Origin: Nemertoderma westbladi | Taxonomy: Eukaryota > Xenacoelomorpha > Nemertodermatida > Nemertodermatidae | DNA: 31,811 nucleotides | NCBI GenBank assembly: GCA_032718475.1 | Contig: JAUCBJ010000908.1 | Location: 1 to 31,811, forward strand | Reading direction: 5' to 3' | Part shown: positions 27,941 through 31,811 of the stretch, piece by piece | Layout of the letters: every line of letters begins with the position of its first letter | Position numbering within the stretch: the first letter of the stretch is position 1 | Program-made: the position numbers and the translations under genes | Notes under the pieces: generated by a model | The model's database searches: none | What the model saw: the letters and a program-made list of their open reading frames with translations, nothing else | Told to the model about the DNA's origin: nothing

Positions 27941-29205
27941 CCACGAAGCTAAGGAAAATTAAACAAACGGCCACACTTTGGTTCGTTGCTTAGCCTCGTT
28001 TAGTAGCAATTGTCAATAATTAACTTCTATTCCCATGGAAACTAGAGTTCTCTGGAACTGTTGCTTTAACCTTTGAAAAAAAATTCAGTACAGATTGTGG
28101 TTCAGATAACACATATACTGAGTTTCAGAAAATATTGTAGTTTATGTCCAAATTACCGATTTTCTATCAAAATGCATCTGTTTGCAGTGGTTGTCATGGA
28201 AACTGAAAAATAGAACAATGTAATTCGGATGCAGAATAAGTCATATAGTGGGGGTAGGTGTTGGTCCCAAGTCATAATACTATTAACTTGTGCTTCAAAT
28301 TATCATTTTATAAATTTTAACATCTGTTTAGACTTGTTGCTATGGTAACTGTATTTTCTAATTAACCTCAAACGGCTTGGATATGGATCTTATAGATGAG
28401 TTGCAAAACCCCAAGTTTATATATATTACAGTTTTGCTACAAATAGAGTTATCAATATAGATTTGAATGATATAGAGTTTAATAAACTACAGTTACCATG
28501 GTAACTAAATTTCTGGAATAATTTAAGTTTCACTAAAAGTTCCAACTAGTGGTCCAGATAACACATACCCAGTTTTGTAAAATTTTATCGTAAAGTCTAT
28601 GTCCAAATGAATAAGTTTTGAATAAAAACATCTGTTTTCAGCGGTTGTCATGGTAACTGAAAAATAGAACAATGTAATTCGGATGCAGAATAAGTTATAT
28701 AGTGGGGGTAGGGGTTGGTCCCAAGTCATAACACCTTGCCCTTAGGCCTCAAATTAACATTTTATAAATTTTAACATCTGTTTATCCCGGTTGCCAAGGT
28801 AACTGGATTTTCTATTTAGCCTCAATCGGATCTGCTATGGACCTTATAGTTGAGTTGAGAAACCCCAAGTTTATATCTATTATAGTTTTCCTACAAATAG
28901 AGTTATAAATATTGACTTGAAATACATAGACTTTTTTTGAAGTCCGTTGCCATGGAAACCAGATTTTTCCTGGATATGAGACCCGGCCCAAAAGATGCGC
29001 CTCGTCGAGTAGTATATACATGCAAAATTTCAGGGTACTTTTAAAGGCTAGTTTTTTCCCCGATCAAAAAAAACCAAATCTGCCCCACACAAGTAAAATA
29101 GCCCACTATGAATAGACCATCTCAGCTAAGGAAAATCTTTCTTAGCGAAAGTAGTTGATTTTCCTTAGCTTCGTGGATCTACAGTAATTTTCCTTAGCTT
29201 CGTGG
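27941..29205. mobile_element. Array unit A (MITE-like, 19-bp inverted ends)
   Basis: From CCACGAAGCTAAGG at 27941 to CTTCGTGG at 29176. A second copy of the right tip (ATTTTCCTTAGCTTCGTGG) ends at 29205, as if another end had been added or a partial copy deleted. No target duplication is evident. X-box-like 14-mers start at 28029, 28190, 28336, 28492, 28644, 28790 and 28946. Confidence 0.7.
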
Positions 29206-31652
29206 ATGAACTACTAGAAAGGCATTTCCTAAAGGAAATGCAACCACGAAGCTAAGGAAAATTAAACAAACGGCCACAATTTGGTTCGTTGCTTAGCCTA
29301 GTTTAGTAGCATTTGCCAATAAATAACTTCTATTCCCATGGAAACTAGAGTTCTCTGGAACTGTTGGTTTTACCTTTGAAAAAAGATTCAGTCCAGATTG
29401 TTTTTCAGATAACACATCGAGTTTCAGAAAATATTGTAGTTTATGTCCAAATTACAGATTTTCTATCAAAATGCATCTGTTTGCAGTGGTTGTCATGGAA
29501 ACTGAAAAATAGAACAATGTAATTCGGATGCAGAATAAGTCATATAGTGGGGGTAGGTGTTGGTCCCAAGTCATAATACTATTAAATTGTGCTTCAAATT
29601 ATCATTTTATTAATTTTAACATCTGTTTACTCTTGTTGCTATGGTAAATGGATTTTCTAATTAACTTCGAACGGCTTGTTTGGATATGGACCTTATAGAT
29701 GAGTTGCAAAACCCCAAGTTTATATATATTACAGTTTTTCTCCAAATAGAGTTATGATTATAGACTTGAATGATATATAACTTTAAAAAAACTACAGTTA
29801 CCATGGTAACTAGATATTTCTGGAATGTTTTGAGTTTCACTAAAAGTTCCAACTAGTGGTCCAGATAACACATACCTAGTTTCGTAAAATTTTATCGTGA
29901 AGTCTATGTACAAATGAATAATTTTCGTATAAAAACATCTGTTTTCAGCGGTTGTCAAGGTAACTGCAAAATAGAACAATCAAATTCGGACGCAGAATAA
30001 GTTATATAGTGGGGGTAGGGATTGGTCCCAAGTCATCACACCTTAACCTTAGGCTTCAAATTAACATTTTAAAAATTTTAACATCTGTTTAGCCCGGTTG
30101 CCAAGGTAACTGGATTTTCTATTTAACCTCAATCGGCTCTGCTATGGACCTTATAGTTGTGTTGAGAAACCCCAAGTTTATATGTATTATAGTTTTCCTA
30201 CAAATAGAGTTACAAATATTGACTTGAAATACATAGACTTTTTTCTAAGTCCGTTGCCATGGAAACCAGATTTTTCCTGGAGATGAGACCCATCCCACAC
30301 GACGCGCCTTGATGAGTTGTATATACATGCAAAATTTCAGGGTACTTTTAAAGGCTAGTTTTTTCCCCGACCAAAAAAAACCAAATCTGCCCCATACAAG
30401 TAAAATAGCCCACTATGAATACACCATCTCAGCTAAGGAAAATCTTTCTTAGCGAAAGTAGTTGATTTTCCTTAGCTTCGTGGATAAAATACTGAACGTA
30501 AGCTAGTACACGTGAACTTGCTCATGTAAGTTTGTTGGCTGCTCCTAAGACTTAGTTTCAAAGTCCTACCTGGAATGTATTTTTGCTAAGTCATAGTACT
30601 TTACTAGAAAGGCATTTCCTAAAGGAAATGCAACCACGAAGCTAAGGAAAATTAAACAAACGGCCACAATTTGGTTCGTTGCTTAGCCTAGTTTAGTAGC
30701 ATTTGCCAATAAATAACTTCTATTCCCATGGAAACTAGAGTTCTCTGGAACTGTTGGTTTTACCTTGAAAAAAGATTCAGTCCAGATTGTGGTTCAGATA
30801 ACACATCGAGTTTCAGAAAATATTGTAGTTTATGTCCAAATTACAGATTTTCTATCAAAATGCATCTGTTTGCAGTGGTTGTCATGGAAACTGAAAAATA
30901 GAACAATGTAATTCGGATGCAGAATAAGTCATATAGTGGGGGTAGGTGTTGGTCCCAAGTCATAATACTATTAACTTGTGCTTCAAATTATCATTTTATT
31001 AATTTTAACATCTGTTTAGCTCTTGTTGCTATGGTAACTGGATTTTCTAATTAACTTCGAACGGCTTGTATATGGACCTTCATAGATGAGTTGCAAAACC
31101 CCAAGTTTATATATATTACAGTTTTTCTCCAAATAGAGTTATGAATATAGACTTGAATGATATATGACTTTAAAAAACTACAGTTACCATGGTAACTAGA
31201 TATTTCTGGAATGTTTTGAGTTTCACTAAAAGTTCCAACTAGTGGTCCAGATAACACATACCCAGTTTTGTAAAATTTTATCGTGAAGTCTATGTCCAAA
31301 TGAATAATTGTTGTATAAAAACATCTGTTTTCAGCGGTTGTCATGGTAACTGCAAAATAGAACAATCAAATTCGGACGCAGAATAAGTTATATAGTGGGG
31401 GTAGGGATTGGTCCCAAGTCATCACACCTTAACCTTAGGCTTCAAATTAACATTTTAAAAATTTTAACATCTGTTTAGCCCGGTTGCCAAGGTAACTGGA
31501 TTTTCTATTTAACCTCAATCGGCTCTGCTATGGACCTTATAGTTGTGTTGAGAAACCCCAAGTTTATATGTATTATAGTTTTCCTACAAATAGAGTTACA
31601 AATATTGACTTGAAATACATAGACTTTTTTCTAAGTCCGTTGCCATGGAAAC
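28029..31652. promoter_or_regulatory. Periodic array of 21 X-box (RFX-type) motifs
   Basis: Seven 14-bp sites per unit occur in fixed order: ATTCCCATGGAAAC, GTTGTCATGGAAAC, GTTGCTATGGTAAC, GTTACCATGGTAAC, GTTGTCATGGTAAC, GTTGCCAAGGTAAC and GTTGCCATGGAAAC. Known consensus: RFX proteins bind GTTRCC-AT-GGYAAC-like imperfect palindromes (X-boxes), as in ciliary gene promoters. The fourth site is a perfect palindrome and the seventh is a near-exact consensus. Spacing between neighbours is 146-162 bp throughout. Binding is inferred from the motif alone. Confidence 0.55.
29243..30483. mobile_element. Array unit B (MITE-like, 19-bp inverted ends)
   Basis: It spans 1241 bp between the inverted tips. 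X-box-like 14-mers start at 29332, 29489, 29635 (last base changed to A), 29797, 29951, 30097 and 30253. A unique spacer of about 120 bp (30484-30603) separates it from the next unit's leader hairpin. Confidence 0.75.
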
Positions 31653-31811
31653 CAGATTTTTCCTGGATATGAGACCCATCCCACACGACGCGCCTTGATG
31701 AGTTGTATATACATGCAAAATTTCAGGGTACTTTTAAAGGCTAGTTTTTTCACCTATCAAAAAACACTAAATCTGCTCCATACAAGTAAAACAGCCCACT
31801 ATGAATAGACC
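30633..31811. mobile_element. Array unit C (truncated by the window)
   Basis: It begins with the same CCACGAAGCTAAGG tip and is closer to unit B than to A over most of its length (shared substitutions such as ATAACACATCGAG and AGCCCGGTTGCC). X-box-like 14-mers start at 30722, 30878, 31025, 31183, 31337, 31483 and 31639. The right tip lies outside the window. Confidence 0.75.

Larger units (their letters stand above)
27911..31811. repeat. Tandem array of three about 1.3-kb repeat units, third truncated by the window end
   Basis: Each unit starts with AAAGGCATTTCC TAAA GGAAATGC (a hairpin) and CCACGAAGCTAAGGAAAAT. Each complete unit ends with the reverse complement ATTTTCCTTAGCTTCGTGG, so the units have 19-bp inverted ends. 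Unit starts fall near 27911, 29214 and 30604. Within each unit a segment of about 454 bp is present twice (for example 28100-28550 and 28555-29005). It is marked by AATTCGGATGCAGAATAAGT and TATAGTGGGGGTAGG, which occur twice per unit. The short conserved frames on the minus strand have different ends in each unit and no coding signature. Confidence 0.93.

Noticed and set aside
28523-31365. Similar minus-strand short frames (MFYFAVTMTTAENRCFY...) recurring in the three array units as a conserved small protein
   Set aside because: They recur because the DNA is a repeat. Ends and frames differ between copies, and there is no start context or family resemblance.

Overview
This is animal nuclear DNA. 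It holds one spliced metazoan gene, several non-LTR retrotransposon fragments, inverted-repeat DNA transposons, and five large minisatellite or satellite arrays. The base composition (AT-rich, with recurrent ACCGGTAC and TAGGCCTA words) and the repeat mix fit a marine invertebrate, perhaps a deuterostome. That placement is inference, and I cannot name the species. Most of the long open frames are by-products of repeats.

Gene. The only host gene I am confident of is a PTPN3/PTPN4 (Ptpmeg)-type FERM-PDZ tyrosine phosphatase on the minus strand. I can assemble it completely from two exons, 6825-9246 and 261-571. Donor GTGAGT at 6824 joins acceptor AG at 572 in phase 1 and makes a SDFLDFV junction. 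The product is 910 aa with all catalytic motifs intact. Nearly the whole protein lies in one 2.4-kb exon. The 6.25-kb intron carries an antisense non-LTR retrotransposon relic (about 1966-3410) and a 24/25-bp minisatellite of 124 units (3458-6531).

Middle (9.3-16.5 kb). There are short repeats and hairpins, a 15-bp GTGCACCCCTCC-type repeat leading into a broken PHD-finger reading frame (to 11203), and a 5'-truncated LINE copy (11265-12663) with a 12-bp target duplication. Then come about 2 kb of purine-rich DNA with broken frames and a hairpin cluster next to a G18 run.

16.5-21.4 kb is one composite mobile element. Its inverted termini are about 420 bp and nearly identical (16569-16990 and 21008-21432), flanked by CCATC on both sides. 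Inside are a 1-kb decamer array and a second copy of the same LINE, inserted with its own 12-bp target duplication.

21.6-26.7 kb holds a 62-bp satellite with dimer and tetramer higher-order structure, a tRNA-derived SINE, and a 916-bp hAT-like MITE with a perfect 18-bp TIR and 8-bp target duplication. A dispersed repeat here also occurs in the opposite orientation at 16.1-16.4 kb. CTCCGG-hexamer blocks follow.

27.9 kb to the end is a tandem array of three roughly 1.3-kb units. Each unit has seven evenly spaced (146-162 bp) copies of a 14-bp near-palindrome matching the X-box bound by RFX transcription factors, 21 sites in all. Another full X-box and several half-sites lie at the 3' end of the phosphatase gene. 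This periodic X-box array is the most unusual signal in the window.
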